Part shown: piece after piece, positions 1-11,600 of the stretch
Layout: every line of letters begins with the position of its first letter
Position numbering within the stretch: position 1 is the stretch's first letter
NCBI RefSeq assembly: GCF_004364575.1
Contig: NZ_SOAG01000011.1
Span: forward strand, 1 to 64,000
DNA length: 64,000 bases
Reading direction: 5' to 3'
Source: Myroides indicus
GTDB taxonomy: Bacteria; Bacteroidota; Bacteroidia; Flavobacteriales; Flavobacteriaceae
Made by a program: the position numbers and the translations under genes
The notes under the pieces: generated by a model
The model's database searches: none
Told to the model about the DNA's origin: nothing
The model's input: the letters and a program-made list of their open reading frames with translations, nothing else

Positions 1-2984
1 TCCGAGCCTTGGAATCCGGTAACGGTATAAGTAAATGTTGGATCATCTTCGCCATATATTTTACCTTGGTTGTCATCGGCAATAACAGTCAGCGTGGCTT
101 TGGTAATTTCAAAATCCGCACTTGTAAAGTCAATCACGTAATTTGCTCCTGCGCTTAAATCACCTTGAGTGATTGGGTAGGTTCCCGCGTCTTCGCCTGC
201 TGTTCTGTCCAAAGCTCCGGTTAAGATGCTCTCATCATCCGAGCCTTGGAATCCGCTAACGCTATAAGTTAGTACCGGATCGGTTTCGCCGTATACTTTG
301 CTTTGTCCGCTGTTGGCGGTTATGGTCAATGTGGCTTGGTTAATAACTACTTCTATTTTTGTGCGTTCGCTTTCGCAACCGTTGGCTGTAACTTGGCTTA
401 CCCAATACGTTTGCGTGCCCACTGCATCCGTTGTTGGTGTTGGTGCGGTGTTGGTGCCGGTTCCGGCGGTTTCGGTTGTGTACCACAACAAACTATTATT
501 GGTGTCTGCTGTAGCGGTTAATGCTGTAGCAATATCTCCATAGATATACGTTAGTGTTGCAGATGATACAGGCATATCCGGTACGTCATTGACTATTACA
601 ACCACTTCTTCTCGTAGCGATTTACATCCTGTTTCAAAAATCCAGTTGTAGTATCCCATATAATAAGAAGGCAGGTATTCATTGCCTGTAATAGAAGCTA
701 CTGCTGAACTATAAGGATAAGATGCACCACTCGTATTTCTCAACATTCCATTAGATGGTAAAGTAGTTTCTATTACATAGGTTCCTGGTAGTAATTGAAT
801 ATCTATAGGAACTACTTGTTTTACAGTTCTGTTTGCTCCAACGGTGGTATAATTAATGGTACCAACGGTAGCGGAACCTGTCGCTCCTCTTTGTTTAAAT
901 GTCATTCTACCAGTTTGTCCTGCAGTAGAAGGATAGATATCAATACTCTTTAATTTTGTCGATTCTAAAATAGTAAAATACACATCCCATTCTGTCCCCC
1001 AATTGCCTGATGATGTACTTACTGCTGCCGCATTTAATGGACCTGTTGCTGATTCAGGGGTCGTTACTTCATACCAAAAGGAAGAAGTTGCTGAAACCGT
1101 AGCTGTGTAGGTATTTCCTGTATGTATAGGTGTCGTTGATGTTTGTGAATTATACCAATTCACGATTCCTTGTGTGTCTACAGTTAAAGTAACCTCACGA
1201 GAACCACAGAAAGTTAAATCTGTAGCACTTGTTGTTAATTCATAATCAGGATGCTCACATAACGTAGTAAAAGATATTCGACTCCAAGTACTTTCATCTG
1301 TTGCAGCACAAAGCGATTGGACATAGATAAGATATTCTGTTTCGGCACTTAAACCTGTTAGGGTTTCTGATAAATTAGTAGTAGTTAAGGTACGAACTAG
1401 CCCTGTAGCGTCACCTGGACGTCCACTGGTTCTTACTTCAATTTTGTAACCTAAAGCAGGAGGAGTTCCCAGTATAGGCGCATCCCAAACGACTTGTACT
1501 GAATTTTTAGTAATCCTTTTTGCCTTTATATTCAAAGGCGGAAAACAGGTAGGTGCTGGTATAATTTGAACCGCATAATCTTCAGTTTCACCATACGTAG
1601 ACGTTAATGAACAAGGATCTAAATCAGCACCACCTTTAAGGTAGTGATATTGTACTCTTAATCGGTATATACCTGGTTCCACAGTTGCAGGAACAGTAAA
1701 ACTAGGAAAATTGGCAGTAGTACTAGAGGCAATAGTACTGGCAATGACACTAACTTTTTCATTTGATTCGAAAACAAGATTATTATTATAGTCAATCCAA
1801 ATCGCAGCCCCATGATTTCCAGTTCCAGTTCCACTGGTCAAAGAAGCAATATAAGCCTCTCCTATTTCTAGTATGGCTGGTTCAACTGTTCCTGAATAAT
1901 CTTTATATCCAGCTGTTCCTTCAGAGGCGTTTGAATTGTTATTTAAATTTGATAATTTAAAGTTTCTAATCTCATCTCCGTTATTTCCAGCTCCGGTAGG
2001 TATACAATATCCTGTTCTAAATTGAAAAGGACCTGCCCAGGCACTTACTCCATCTACAGCACCACAATCACGGCGTACATAATAGTCGTAATCCATATCT
2101 GCAGTTAAACCAGAAAGTGTTCCTCCATTGGCAAAACCAGTGACTAATGTTCCAGCTGTAGCAACATTAAAACCTCTTTCCCCCCATTTAATATCAAACG
2201 TATTTCCTGCGCTTGTCCAAGTTAAATCTACACTTGTTGCAGTCAAATTTTGAATACCTAAGTTCTCTGGTTTAAAGCAAGTTGGTGTAATTTCACCGGA
2301 TAAAGCAAAAATATGCAAAAACCCACTGGTTGAACTGGTTTTAGTAAGCGCAACTTGTTGGATAATCTTATTTTGATTATCTGGACTAATATCAATGGCT
2401 ACTTGAAATAGTTTTGGATTAGTCGTATTGTTATCTGGGTTTTGAGTTCCTGTACGAGGTACTCTTCCAATTCCTCGAATCGCAATTGCTGGTGTACCTT
2501 GGTCGTACCAATCCGGAACAGACTGAGAAGAAAAGGTTTGTGTTGTTCCATCTGTAAAAGTAATGATCCCCATAAAAGTTGACGGCGAACTCCCGGAAGT
2601 AGCTAATAAATATAGTTTAATTAACTTATTTGTTGTTTGAACTGCTAAAGTACCTGTTCCATTATTCGCATTGATCTTTAAGCTGTTATTTTGATCATAA
2701 GGCGCTAATTGAAAAGTCAATCCTGGTGTAGCTGTTGCTATAGAAGTAATTAATCCATTAGCAGGAAGACCTACTTTTGCTTTGGGATAATTAATACTCA
2801 TAAAAGCATTATTGGCACCAGAGCTTGTTGCATCGACCGCTGCTGTAGTATGGGTAGATGCGGGTGTATCCTCTGCAATAACATCTTCATTGAAACCGGA
2901 GGTAATAGTTAAAGGAGTATAGTCTTGAGCTAGCATTTGAACTCCAAGAAATATAAATGTAAGTAATAAGTAAAATTTTTTCAT
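1..2984 (-). CDS. Large modular cell-surface protein (FN3, GEVED and MBG domains), 3' end outside window
   Basis: The frame is open from an ATG at 2984 to the left edge, giving about 994 residues without a stop. A Sec signal peptide (MKKFYLLLTFIFLGVQMLAQ) is followed by a beta-rich N-terminal region, a fibronectin type III-like domain, a GEVED domain (ending in YGETEDYAV), a second FN3 domain, an Ig-like stretch with several cysteines, and then MBG-type repeats starting near position 335 (KVYGETDPVLTYSVSGFQGS). A second MBG repeat begins at about 98 and is cut by the edge. The domain order is typical of Bacteroidota T9SS-exported adhesins, but the C-terminus, where a sorting domain would sit, is not visible. 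The MBG repeats are close relatives of those at 9695-10642 in the neighbouring giant gene. Export and an adhesive role are inferred from architecture; no ligand can be named. Confidence 0.88.
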   Translation of the reverse strand, partial: MKKFYLLLTFIFLGVQMLAQDYTPLTITSGFNEDVIAEDTPASTHTTAAVDATSSGANNAFMSINYPKAKVGLPANGLITSIATATPGLTFQLAPYDQNNSLKINANNGTGTLAVQTTNKLIKLYLLATSGSSPSTFMGIITFTDGTTQTFSSQSVPDWYDQGTPAIAIRGIGRVPRTGTQNPDNNTTNPKLFQVAIDISPDNQNKIIQQVALTKTSSTSGFLHIFALSGEITPTCFKPENLGIQNLTATSVDLTWTSAGNTFDIKWGERGFNVATAGTLVTGFANGGTLSGLTADMDYDYYVRRDCGAVDGVSAWAGPFQFRTGYCIPTGAGNNGDEIRNFKLSNLNNNSNASEGTAGYKDYSGTVEPAILEIGEAYIASLTSGTGTGNHGAAIWIDYNNNLVFESNEKVSVIASTIASSTTANFPSFTVPATVEPGIYRLRVQYHYLKGGADLDPCSLTSTYGETEDYAVQIIPAPTCFPPLNIKAKRITKNSVQVVWDAPILGTPPALGYKIEVRTSGRPGDATGLVRTLTTTNLSETLTGLSAETEYLIYVQSLCAATDESTWSRISFTTLCEHPDYELTTSATDLTFCGSREVTLTVDTQGIVNWYNSQTSTTPIHTGNTYTATVSATSSFWYEVTTPESATGPLNAAAVSTSSGNWGTEWDVYFTILESTKLKSIDIYPSTAGQTGRMTFKQRGATGSATVGTINYTTVGANRTVKQVVPIDIQLLPGTYVIETTLPSNGMLRNTSGASYPYSSAVASITGNEYLPSYYMGYYNWIFETGCKSLREEVVVIVNDVPDMPVSSATLTYIYGDIATALTATADTNNSLLWYTTETAGTGTNTAPTPTTDAVGTQTYWVSQVTANGCESERTKIEVVINQATLTITANSGQSKVYGETDPVLTYSVSGFQGSDDESILTGALDRTAGEDAGTYPITQGDLSAGANYVIDFTSADFEITKATLTVIADDNQGKIYGEDDPTFTYTVTGFQGS
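99..335 (-). repeat. MBG-type repeat (79 codons), with a second partial copy at 1-98
   Basis: The unit runs from ATLTIT to FEIT-K and has the same 79-residue length and key positions (KVYGE, DPxxTYxVSGFQGSDD, GDLSAGANY.IDF) as the four repeats at 9695-10642. The following unit begins at 98 and leaves the window. These repeats are the sequence shared between the two giant genes. Confidence 0.8.
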
Positions 2985-3243
2985 TTATTTGTTTTAATAA
3001 TTGTAACAGCTTTATGTGTAATGATGGTGGTTTCAAAAACATCAATTTCCTTTCTCAAAGTCACCATAGTTTTTATTCTTCATTTTTATTTAAATCACGG
3101 TATGCAATTGCAAGGCTTGGTAATAATTTAGGAGTTCCAATTAATTAATTAATTAATGCTTCTTTTTTAGCTCTACTTCAACCTTGTATTTGTTTTTCTC
3201 GTTTAAAAGCTTGTGTCATGTTTTTATCTTTTCATTTTAGTAT

Positions 3244-3251
3244 CAAAAATA
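3244..3251 (-). promoter_or_regulatory. Predicted -7 promoter box (TATTTTTG) of the left surface-protein gene
   Basis: The minus strand reads TATTTTTG, a full match to the Bacteroidota TAnnTTTG element. It implies transcription from about 3237 and a leader of roughly 250 nt. No TTTG-like -33 element lies about 20 bp upstream; the tandem GTGGACAAA motif lies just beyond that position, suggesting an activator-dependent promoter. Confidence 0.45.
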
Positions 3252-3284
3252 AATGAAGAAATGAATAAATGGCGCATTTAGGGG

Positions 3285-3305
3285 GTGGACAAAGGGGTGG
3301 ACAAA
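3285..3305 (-). promoter_or_regulatory. Tandem direct repeat GTGGACAAA-N3-GTGGACAAA, candidate operator
   Basis: Two exact 9-bp copies lie at 3285-3293 and 3297-3305, a 12-bp period. Read toward the gene the motif is TTTGTCCAC. The proximal copy is 300 nt upstream of the start codon at 2984 and 41 bp from the G of the predicted -7 box. The same motif with the same period and box spacing precedes the giant gene at 16060-16080, which argues for a shared regulator-binding site. The binding protein is unknown; the HTH protein at 16220-18004 is one candidate. Confidence 0.6.
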
Positions 3306-3399
3306 AGAATAGTGTTTTTGTAATTTATTGATTTTTATATGTTTATAGGTGTTTTAAAAAATAACGGCAATTGGCTATCTTAGCCAAAAAATAATATTA

Positions 3400-4170
3400 T
3401 CAGAACACCTTTCTGCATACTGGTTTGTTTTTCGGGACTGTTTTTAAAAATCTTTCAATCCTAATCGGATAGATAGCTACCGTGTGGTATCTCTCCCAAG
3501 TACAACCTAAAAAGGAGTCTATGAACCGAGCTGTCAATTGGAAAAGTTTCAGTTTATTGGTTTTCTGATGGGTTGATCTTTTGAGCTGATCAATCATTTT
3601 ATTCAACTCGAATTACAGACACAAAGGGGTAGATCGATAATTAGGATACCTGCTTCCCTTTTTTGAACGATAGACTGTGTAACGGGGTACTGTAAATAGT
3701 CTTGCGGGACGTACTCCGAAAGAAAACGATGGGGGCTATTATCTGTAATATCTTTCCCCAATATCCTGCAGGCAACGTCAGACCATGACCTTCCAGATAT
3801 TGTAGAGAATCAGGTTTTTCTTCCGAAACTAACCTTCTTTAATTATGAAGCTCTATATCGCAATTTTGGTCAAGTACAAACTTAAACAAGTAGATCGGTT
3901 CGGAGCTTGGGGTGGGGGGATACATAAATGTCCTGATTGATCAGGGTTTCAATCTTCTGATACCATATTATCGAATCATCTCTCATAGCTGATCATAAAG
4001 ATCCGTTGTTTCCCATTCAACATTGACATTAAATACTCCAGATTCCGTACAACCTTCTCCATCATTGAAAAAAAATACCTCCCGGAATTCACTCTGATTG
4101 TACGAAAAGTCTGATGATGTTTTATTCTTTTATTTTTCATGGTTTCTGACAAATTCATATTCTTTAGCAA
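3400..4170 (-). pseudogene. Possible decayed coding remnants, family not recognised
   Basis: On the minus strand a 64-residue stretch (3976-4170), a fragment reading MRDDSIIWYQKIETLINQDI in another frame (just below 3990), a start-less open stretch around 3610-3800 (containing FLSEYVPQDYLQYPVTQS) and a 68-residue stretch (3400-3606, TTG start) follow one another with frame changes and stops. They look more protein-like than random AT-rich sequence and lie between two surface-protein genes, where mobile-element debris is common. I could not assign a transposase or any other family, so this is a weak call. Confidence 0.25.
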
Positions 4171-4769
4171 AGAGAAAGGCTATGTTTCTACTGTCTGAAA
4201 ATTAAACCCTTAAGACAATTTAAAGATAAACAAATATTTAGAATATAAACAATAAAAAGGATAATCTGCTTATTTTAAGGCATAATCAGGTAAGAAACCA
4301 AGATACGTAATTATCATCTAATTTTACTTTCTTTCCAACAACCCAACGTCTGTACTTCTTATCAAGAGGTTTTCTCAATATTTAACCCAATGGGGCTAAG
4401 GTTATTCCTTCCTTATAGACTGATAACCAATTATTTTATCTAAAATTGATTCAAATATTGAATACGTTACTATCTTTTAGTATCTGTTTATTTTTTTGGA
4501 TTTAAAATAATTATTGTAATTTACAAAATTATTACTTCTTAATTTAATTGACTATTCAATGTTTTCTTATGGTTACAATGTTCCTTTGGAGTGAACTTTA
4601 ATGCAAAGTTTCTGTTTGTTAATACCGATTTTTGTTTTAGGTTTCTTTCAGATTCTAAATTTTCATTCCTTCGCCTTCAGCTAATGATTGGCGATTAGCT
4701 CGATACTGAACTTTTATTACCAAATTACCATGTATGATACAAAACAAAACCTGAATAAACCATATAGGT

Positions 4770-5618
4770 TTATTTTCCAAAGGCGTAACGCATGCGAAAT
4801 CCAAATGTATAACTATTTAAAACAGCATCTTTAAAACGAGATTGGTTCCACACACTGGGATATGAAAGTGGATTTTCAACATCGTGGGTGTAGCTGATCT
4901 CTTGACTCAAATCTTCTTTCTTAGGTCGTATGTCATTCAGTCCTAATTCTAAAAATACCCCCAGATACAGGCTATTCCCTGTAGAGTAATTCTGTTTTAC
5001 TCCTGTCTCTAAAAGCCATGAGAAACGATTCTTTAACCTCATATTTCCCTTTCTAACCGGATGACCAAATGTTCCAAATCCGACAAATTCAGGTCCGCGA
5101 AGCTCTGCATCCCATTGCGGATAATAGCCCGAAGTACGAAGATCTCTCCACTGTAAGCGATAGGTGGCATTTCCCAATTGCAAACCATAGGATACGCCGG
5201 TACGGATATACCATTGCACTTGGGCTCCGGTCTGGTACTGTATAGTCAAAGGGAAATTCAAAGTCCGCCAATGAACCCGCTCCGAAAAAGAACTTGCTTG
5301 ATACCGAAACTCAAACTGATCTCCTTCCAAGTCCACTTCGGTATACTGCCTGCGTATTGAACGTTCTCGGTAGGAAAACTCTCCGTTGGTATAAGATAAC
5401 CCCAAGCCCAAACTCCAGTGCTGGTTCAAATAGTGCTGATATCCCAAACCCAGGGAATACCCCGTAGAAGAATTACTTAACGAAACTTTATCGGATCCTG
5501 CTTCTCGAACAAAATATCCCGACCCCTCCAAATACCATTCTTGAGCTTGGGCTGCGCCTGTCAGAGAGAACGCAGCCAAACACCCCAATATTATTCTTAA
5601 TCTAGATGAACTAATCAA
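4770..5618 (-). CDS. Outer-membrane beta-barrel protein downstream of the giant T9SS protein
   Basis: This 282-residue protein has a signal peptide (MISSSRLRIILGCLAAFSLTGAAQAQ) followed by alternating aromatic and glycine-rich strands (GYSLGLGYQHYLNQHWSLGLG) and a C-terminal strand ending in YAFGK. That pattern fits an 8-stranded outer-membrane barrel of the general OmpW / PorT-like beta-barrel group. It starts 11 bp after the stop of the giant gene, so the two are very likely co-transcribed. T9SS adhesin genes are often followed by an outer-membrane partner gene of the PorP/SprF type; this one lacks the sequence features of SprF that I know, so a partner role is inferred from position only. 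Confidence 0.75.
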   Translation of the reverse strand: MISSSRLRIILGCLAAFSLTGAAQAQEWYLEGSGYFVREAGSDKVSLSNSSTGYSLGLGYQHYLNQHWSLGLGLSYTNGEFSYRERSIRRQYTEVDLEGDQFEFRYQASSFSERVHWRTLNFPLTIQYQTGAQVQWYIRTGVSYGLQLGNATYRLQWRDLRTSGYYPQWDAELRGPEFVGFGTFGHPVRKGNMRLKNRFSWLLETGVKQNYSTGNSLYLGVFLELGLNDIRPKKEDLSQEISYTHDVENPLSYPSVWNQSRFKDAVLNSYTFGFRMRYAFGK

Positions 5619-5629
5619 TTTTTTTATTT

Positions 5630-8600
5630 TTATGGTTTTACTACAATTTTCACAGTCTCACGCTGCCCTTCTATATACAAGAGAAGCAAATAAGTTCCGG
5701 ATTGCAACATATCCGGAAGGCGCAATACAGAAGAGCGATCCTCCAAGCGAATTGTCAACAAATGCTGTCCGCTTACTGCATAAAGCTGAGCTATGGCGCC
5801 TTTGAAAGAAGACGAAGGATAGTCGAATACAACATGCAACTCTCCGCCGGAATCTACCGGATTTGGGTAAACTTTCAATCCGAAATTATGTTTATAACTT
5901 ATGTAAGATGGACATACATGGAACTCCTCACCAGAGTCTGTAGTCAACACCACTCTATATGTTGCGGTTTCTTCCAGAAGATGTTCTAAACTACTTCCTG
6001 CCGAATATATCTGTTCATTTCCGACGGGTTTGTCATTGCGATACCACTGATAGCCTATAAAGCGATATCCTCCGTTAGTTGCCGGATTGTTGTTGACCAG
6101 CAAAGTATTGTCAAACTTTTGAACGACGATATCTTCAAAAGCAAACGGACGGTTTACCACTATTTCATATTGACGTACCACTTCTCCATTTTCAGAGATC
6201 ACCTCCACAGACTGACGGTATATCCCGGCTCGAGGCGTTGCTATTACAAAATTATGTGAAGGCGATACCCACGCTCCGTATTCGGTGTCAATCTCTACGC
6301 GTACTTCATTCGACAAGGCATCGCATTGCTGAGTGTAATACATCACTGAAGAAAGTGTTTCGAAGATTTCTCCTTCGATTATCAAACGATGGATTGATGC
6401 ATCGCGACTTTCAATACGCAATTTGCGATTTACCGGTTCTGCAGCCAAATAATTCTCATTTCCCTCTTGAAAAGCTGTAATGACAATGACGCCTGCATGC
6501 TGTAAACTTACCCAACCTTCCGGTGTTACCGTAGCGGAAGGATTCTCGCTTTCGTAAGTATAACTGTAGGAAACAGCTAAACCGGAATCGGAATGTGCTG
6601 CCAATTGAAAGTCTGAAGCTTCTTCAAGCAACAGAACAGCTAAAGCTTCAAACGTAAGTTTCTGTGTCGCTTTTTCAATGGTCAACGTAGCGGTCAACGT
6701 CAAATCTTCGTAGTTGGTACCACCATCGATCTCAGCAGTTACCGTGTAGCTGCCTGCATCCGTTTGGTCGTTATTTGTATAACTCACCGATGTGCCTGTT
6801 GGCAGTGTGCCTGCAATCATTAACGACTTGGCTGTTCCGTCGTAAGTAAAGCTGGCATCGTCCAAAGTAATACCTTCGATACTAGCTTTTTCAATAGTTA
6901 GCTGTGCGGTCAGCGTCAAGTCTTCGTAGTTGTTTCCTCCATCGATCTCAGCAGTTACCGTGTAGCTGCCTGCATCCGTTCGGTCGTTACCTGTATAATT
7001 CACCGAAGTACCCGTTGGCAATGTGCCTGCAATCATCAACGACTTGGCGGTGCCGTCGTAGATAAAAGTCGCGTCGTTCAAGGTAACACCTGCGATAGGG
7101 GCTTTCTCAATAGTTAGCTCAGCAGTCAGCGTCAGATCTTCGTAGTTGGTACCGCCGTTGATCTCTGCCGTTACCGTGTAGCTACCAGCATCCGTTTGGT
7201 TGTTATTTGTATAACTCACCGAAGTACCCGTTGGCAGCGTACCTGCAATCATTAACGACTTGGCTGTACCGTCGTAGGTAAAGCTGGCGTCGTTCAAGGT
7301 AATACCTGCGATAGGGGCTTTCTCAATAGTTAGCTGTGCGGTCAACGTCAGGTCTTCGTAGTTGGTACCACCATCAATCTCAGCAGTTACCGTGTAGCTG
7401 CCTGCATCCGTTTGGTCGTTACCTGTATAACTCACCGAAGTACCCGTTGGCAATGTACCTGCAATCGCCAGCGATTTGACCGTACCGTCGTAGGTAAAGC
7501 TGGCGTCGTTCAAGGTAATACCTGCGATAAGGGCTTTCTCAATAGTTAGCTCAGCAGTCAGCGTCAGATCTTCGTAGTTGGTACCACCATCAATCTCAGC
7601 AGTTACCGTGTAGCTGCCTGCATCCGTTTGGTCGTTACCTGTATAACTCACCGAAGTACCCGTTGGCAATGTGCCTGCAATCACTAGTGATTTGCTAGTA
7701 CCATCGTAGGTAAAGGCCGCATCATCCAAGGTAATACCTGTGATGGTAGCTTTTTCAATGATCAGCTCCGCCGTCAACGTCAGATCTTCGTAGTTGTTAC
7801 CGCCGTCGATCTCTGCCGTTACCGTGTAGCTACCAGCATCCGTTTGGTTGTTATTTGTATAACTCACCGAAGTACCCGTTGGCAATGTACCTGCAATCAT
7901 TAACGACTTGACCGTACCATCGTAAGTAAAGGTTGCATCGTCCAAAGTAATACCTGTGATAGGCGCTTTCTCAATAGTTAGCTCAGCAGTCAACGTCAGG
8001 TCTTCGTAGTTGGTACCACCATCAATCTCAGCAGTTACCGTGTAGCTGCCTGCATTCGTTTGGTCGTTACCTGTATAACTCACCGAAGTACCCGTTGGCA
8101 ATGTGCCTGCAATCATCAACGACTTGGCTGTACCGTCGTAAGTAAAGCTGGCATCGGTAAACGAGATGCCTGTGATACTGGCTTTCTCAATAGTTAGCTC
8201 AGCAGTCAGGATCAGGTCTTCGTAGTTGGTACCACCATCAATCTCAGCAGTTACCGTGTAGCTGCCTGCATCCGTTTGGTCGTTACCTGTATAACTCACC
8301 GAAGTACCCGTTGGCAATGTACCTGCGATCGCCAGTGACTTGGCGGTGCCGTCGTAGATAAAAGTCGCATCATCCAAGGTAATACCTGTGATGGTAGCTT
8401 TTTCAATGATCAGCTCAGCAGTAAGCGTCAGATCTTCGTAGTTGGTACCACCGTCGATCTCAGCAGTTACCGTGTAGCTGCCAGCTTCTGTTTGGTCGTT
8501 ATTTGTGTAAGTCACCGAAGTACCCGTTGGCAGTGTACCTGCGATCGCCAGTGACTTGGCGGTGCCGTCGTAGGTAAAGCCGGCATCGTCCAAAGTAATA

Positions 8601-11600
8601 CCTGTGATGGTAGCTTTTTCAATGATCAGCTCCGCCGTCAACGTCAGATCTTCGTAGTTGTTTCCTCCATCGATCTCAGCAGTTACCGTGTAGCTGCCAG
8701 CTTCTGTTTGGTCGTTATTTGTGTAAGTCACCGAAGTACCCGTTGGCAATGTACCTGCAATCACTAGTGATCTGCTCGTACCATCGTAGGTAAAGGCCGC
8801 ATCATCCAAGGTAATACCTGTGATGGTAGCTTTTTCAATGATCAGCTCCGCCGTCAACGTCAGATCTTCGTAGTTGGTACCGCCGTCGATCTCTGCCGTT
8901 ACCGTGTAGCTACCAGCATCCGTTTGGTTGTTATTTGTATAACTCACCGAAGTACCCGTTGGCAATGTACCTGCAATCATCAACGACTTGGCGGTGCCGT
9001 CGTAGATAAAAGTCACATCGTCTAAAGTAATACCTGCGATAGGGGCTTTTTCAATAGTTAGCTGTGCGTTCAGCGTCAGATCTTCGTAGTTGTTTCCTCC
9101 ATCAATCTCAGCAGTTACCGTGTAGCTGCCAGCTTCTGTTTGGTCGTTATTTGTGTAAGTCACCGAAGTACCCGTTTGCAATGTACCTGCAATCATTAAC
9201 GACTTGGCTGTACCGTCGTAGGTAAAGCTGGCGTCGTTCAAGGTAATACCTGCGATAGGGGCTTTCTCAATAGTTAGCTGTGCGGTCAACGTCAGGTCTT
9301 CGTAGTTGGTACCACCATCAATCTCAGCAGTTACCGTGTAGCTGCCTGCATCCGTTTGGTCGTTACCTGTATAACTCACCGAAGTACCCGTTGGCAATGT
9401 ACCTGCGATAACCAGCGACTTGACCGTACCATCGTAGGTAAAGCTGGCACCCTCAAATGTAATACCTGTGATTGCGGCTTTATTGATGGTTAGCGTAGCG
9501 GTCAACGTCAGGTTTTCGTAGTTGTTACCGCCGTCGATCTCTGCCGTTACCGTGAAGCTACCAGCATCCGTTTGGTTGTTATTTGTATAATTCACCGAAG
9601 TACCCGTTGGCAATGTACCCGAGATCGCAAGTGACTTAGCTGTCCCGTCGTAGGTAAAGCTGGCATTCTCAAATGTAATACCTGTAATGGTAGCCTTGGT
9701 AATCGCAAAATCTGCGCCTGCAAAATCAATGTTGTAATTCCCGCCTGCGCTTAAGTCACCTTGATCAATCGGATAGCTCCCCACACCCTCTCCTGCCGCT
9801 CTGCTTAGAGAACCTGTAAGGACAGTTTCGTCATCTGAGCCTTGGAAACCACTAACGGTATAGGTCAGCACGGGATCAGCTTCGCCGTATACTTTACTTT
9901 GGTTAGCATCTGCCGTTACCGTAAGTGTAGCTGTGGTAATTTCAAAATCAGCCCCTATAAAATCAATCTCGTAATTCGCTCCGGCGCTTAAATCGCCCTG
10001 CCCAATTACGTAGGTGCCGACGTCTTCACCAGGGATTCTGTTCAATGCTCCGGTTAGGATGGTTTGATCATCTGCACCTTGATAGCCCGAAACGGTATAA
10101 GTAAATTCAGGGTCACTATCTCCGTACACCTTGTTTTGGTTAGCATCTGCCGTTACCGTAAGCGTAGCTTTTGTAATCTCAAAATCCGCACTTGTAAAGT
10201 CAATCTCATAATTCGCTCCGGCGCTTAAATCGCCTTGCCCAATAGCGTAGGTGCCGACGTCTTCACCAGGGATTCTGTTCAATGCTCCGGTTAGGATGGT
10301 TTGATCATCTGCACCTTGATAGCCCGAAACGGTATAAGTAAATTCAGGGTCACTATCTCCGTACACTTTGTTTTGGTTAGCATCTGCCGTTACCGTAAGT
10401 GTAGCTTTGGTAATCTCAAAATCCGCACTTGTAAAGTCAATCTCGTAATTCGCTCCGGCGCTTAAATCGCCCTGCCCAATAGCGTAGGTGCCGACGTCTT
10501 CGCCAGGGATTCTGCTCAATGCACCACTTAGGATACTGTTGTCATCCGCATCTTGATAACCCGAAACGGTATAAGTAAATTCAGGGTCACTATCTCCATA
10601 CACCTTGTTTTGATTAGCATCTGCCGTTACCGTAAGTGTAGCTTTTTCAATCGTCAGCGTAGCGGTCAATGTCTTATCCAGACCGCAACCAGAGAGTGTA
10701 ACAGTAACAGTGTAAACCCCTGCATCCATTGCTTCGGTCACTACCGTACCCTCCACATCCGTAATTACATAAGAATCCGTCACGCCCGTAGGCAAATTTG
10801 TAGCTGTGATGGTATGTGCGATACCATTATATGTAACATCTGTATCTTCAAACAGCACATTATCGTAATTAACATGCTCACCTTGGAATTCATATGCTCC
10901 CATATCAATGATACCTCCGCCAGCAAAGTCATAAACCCTTGGATTACCAGCTAAATCTTTGCTATTCGCATCCAATCCTGTAAGAAGACTGTTACTTCCG
11001 GCATTGACCGCTGGAGAACAAGCTGTCAAACTATAATCACCATTTGACCCATCGGCAAATAAGTCGGTAAAAGCTAAAGTACCGTCCAGGTTACCGTCAG
11101 CTGTACTGTTTTCACCCTGCACCAGACTGAATTGGATATCTTTCGAGATGGTACCTGTCTCTGAATCTAATACACTGTTACTATTATCTGTTTCACTTTT
11201 CACGTTGCCATACACAATGCTGTTGTGTGCTGTAAACTTCTTAGCTCCGCTACCATCAAAATAAATATAAGCGCCTCCTATATTGCCTGCAAGCGTACTA
11301 TTGGTTAATGTTATTTCATTTGAAGAAGAAGAAGAAGAAAAAATCCCACCGCCATAACTACTTCTATTATTATAAACCGAAGAATTCGTTAACACAACTG
11401 AAAAAGAAGAAGAAGAATAAGAATAAATCCCACCGCCATTATTACTTCTATTATTATAAACCGAAGAATTTGTTAAAAGAACAGAAGAAGAAGAATTAGA
11501 AGAAGAATAAATCCCACCGCCATTATTACTTCTATTATTATAAACCGAAGAATTCGTTAACACAACAGAAGAAGAAGAATTAGAAGAAGAATAAATCCCA

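Larger units (their letters stand above)
2985..4769. other. 1.8 kb intergenic region with promoter, operator-like repeats and decayed coding fragments
   Basis: Positions 2985-3250 are the probable leader of the left surface-protein gene and include an AT-rich TAAT-iterated stretch near 3137-3156. The tandem GTGGACAAA motif sits at 3285-3305. Between about 3400 and 4170 the minus strand shows protein-like fragments in more than one frame, broken by stops (described separately). From 4170 to 4769 I see AT-rich sequence with another short fragment near 4300-4370, but no gene that I can support. No terminal inverted repeats or target duplication were recognised. Confidence 0.6.

Noticed and set aside
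11308..11499. Lysine-rich plus-strand ORF in the serine region
   Set aside because: It is the antisense of the (TCT)n tracts; the coding strand is fixed by the 3381-residue frame.
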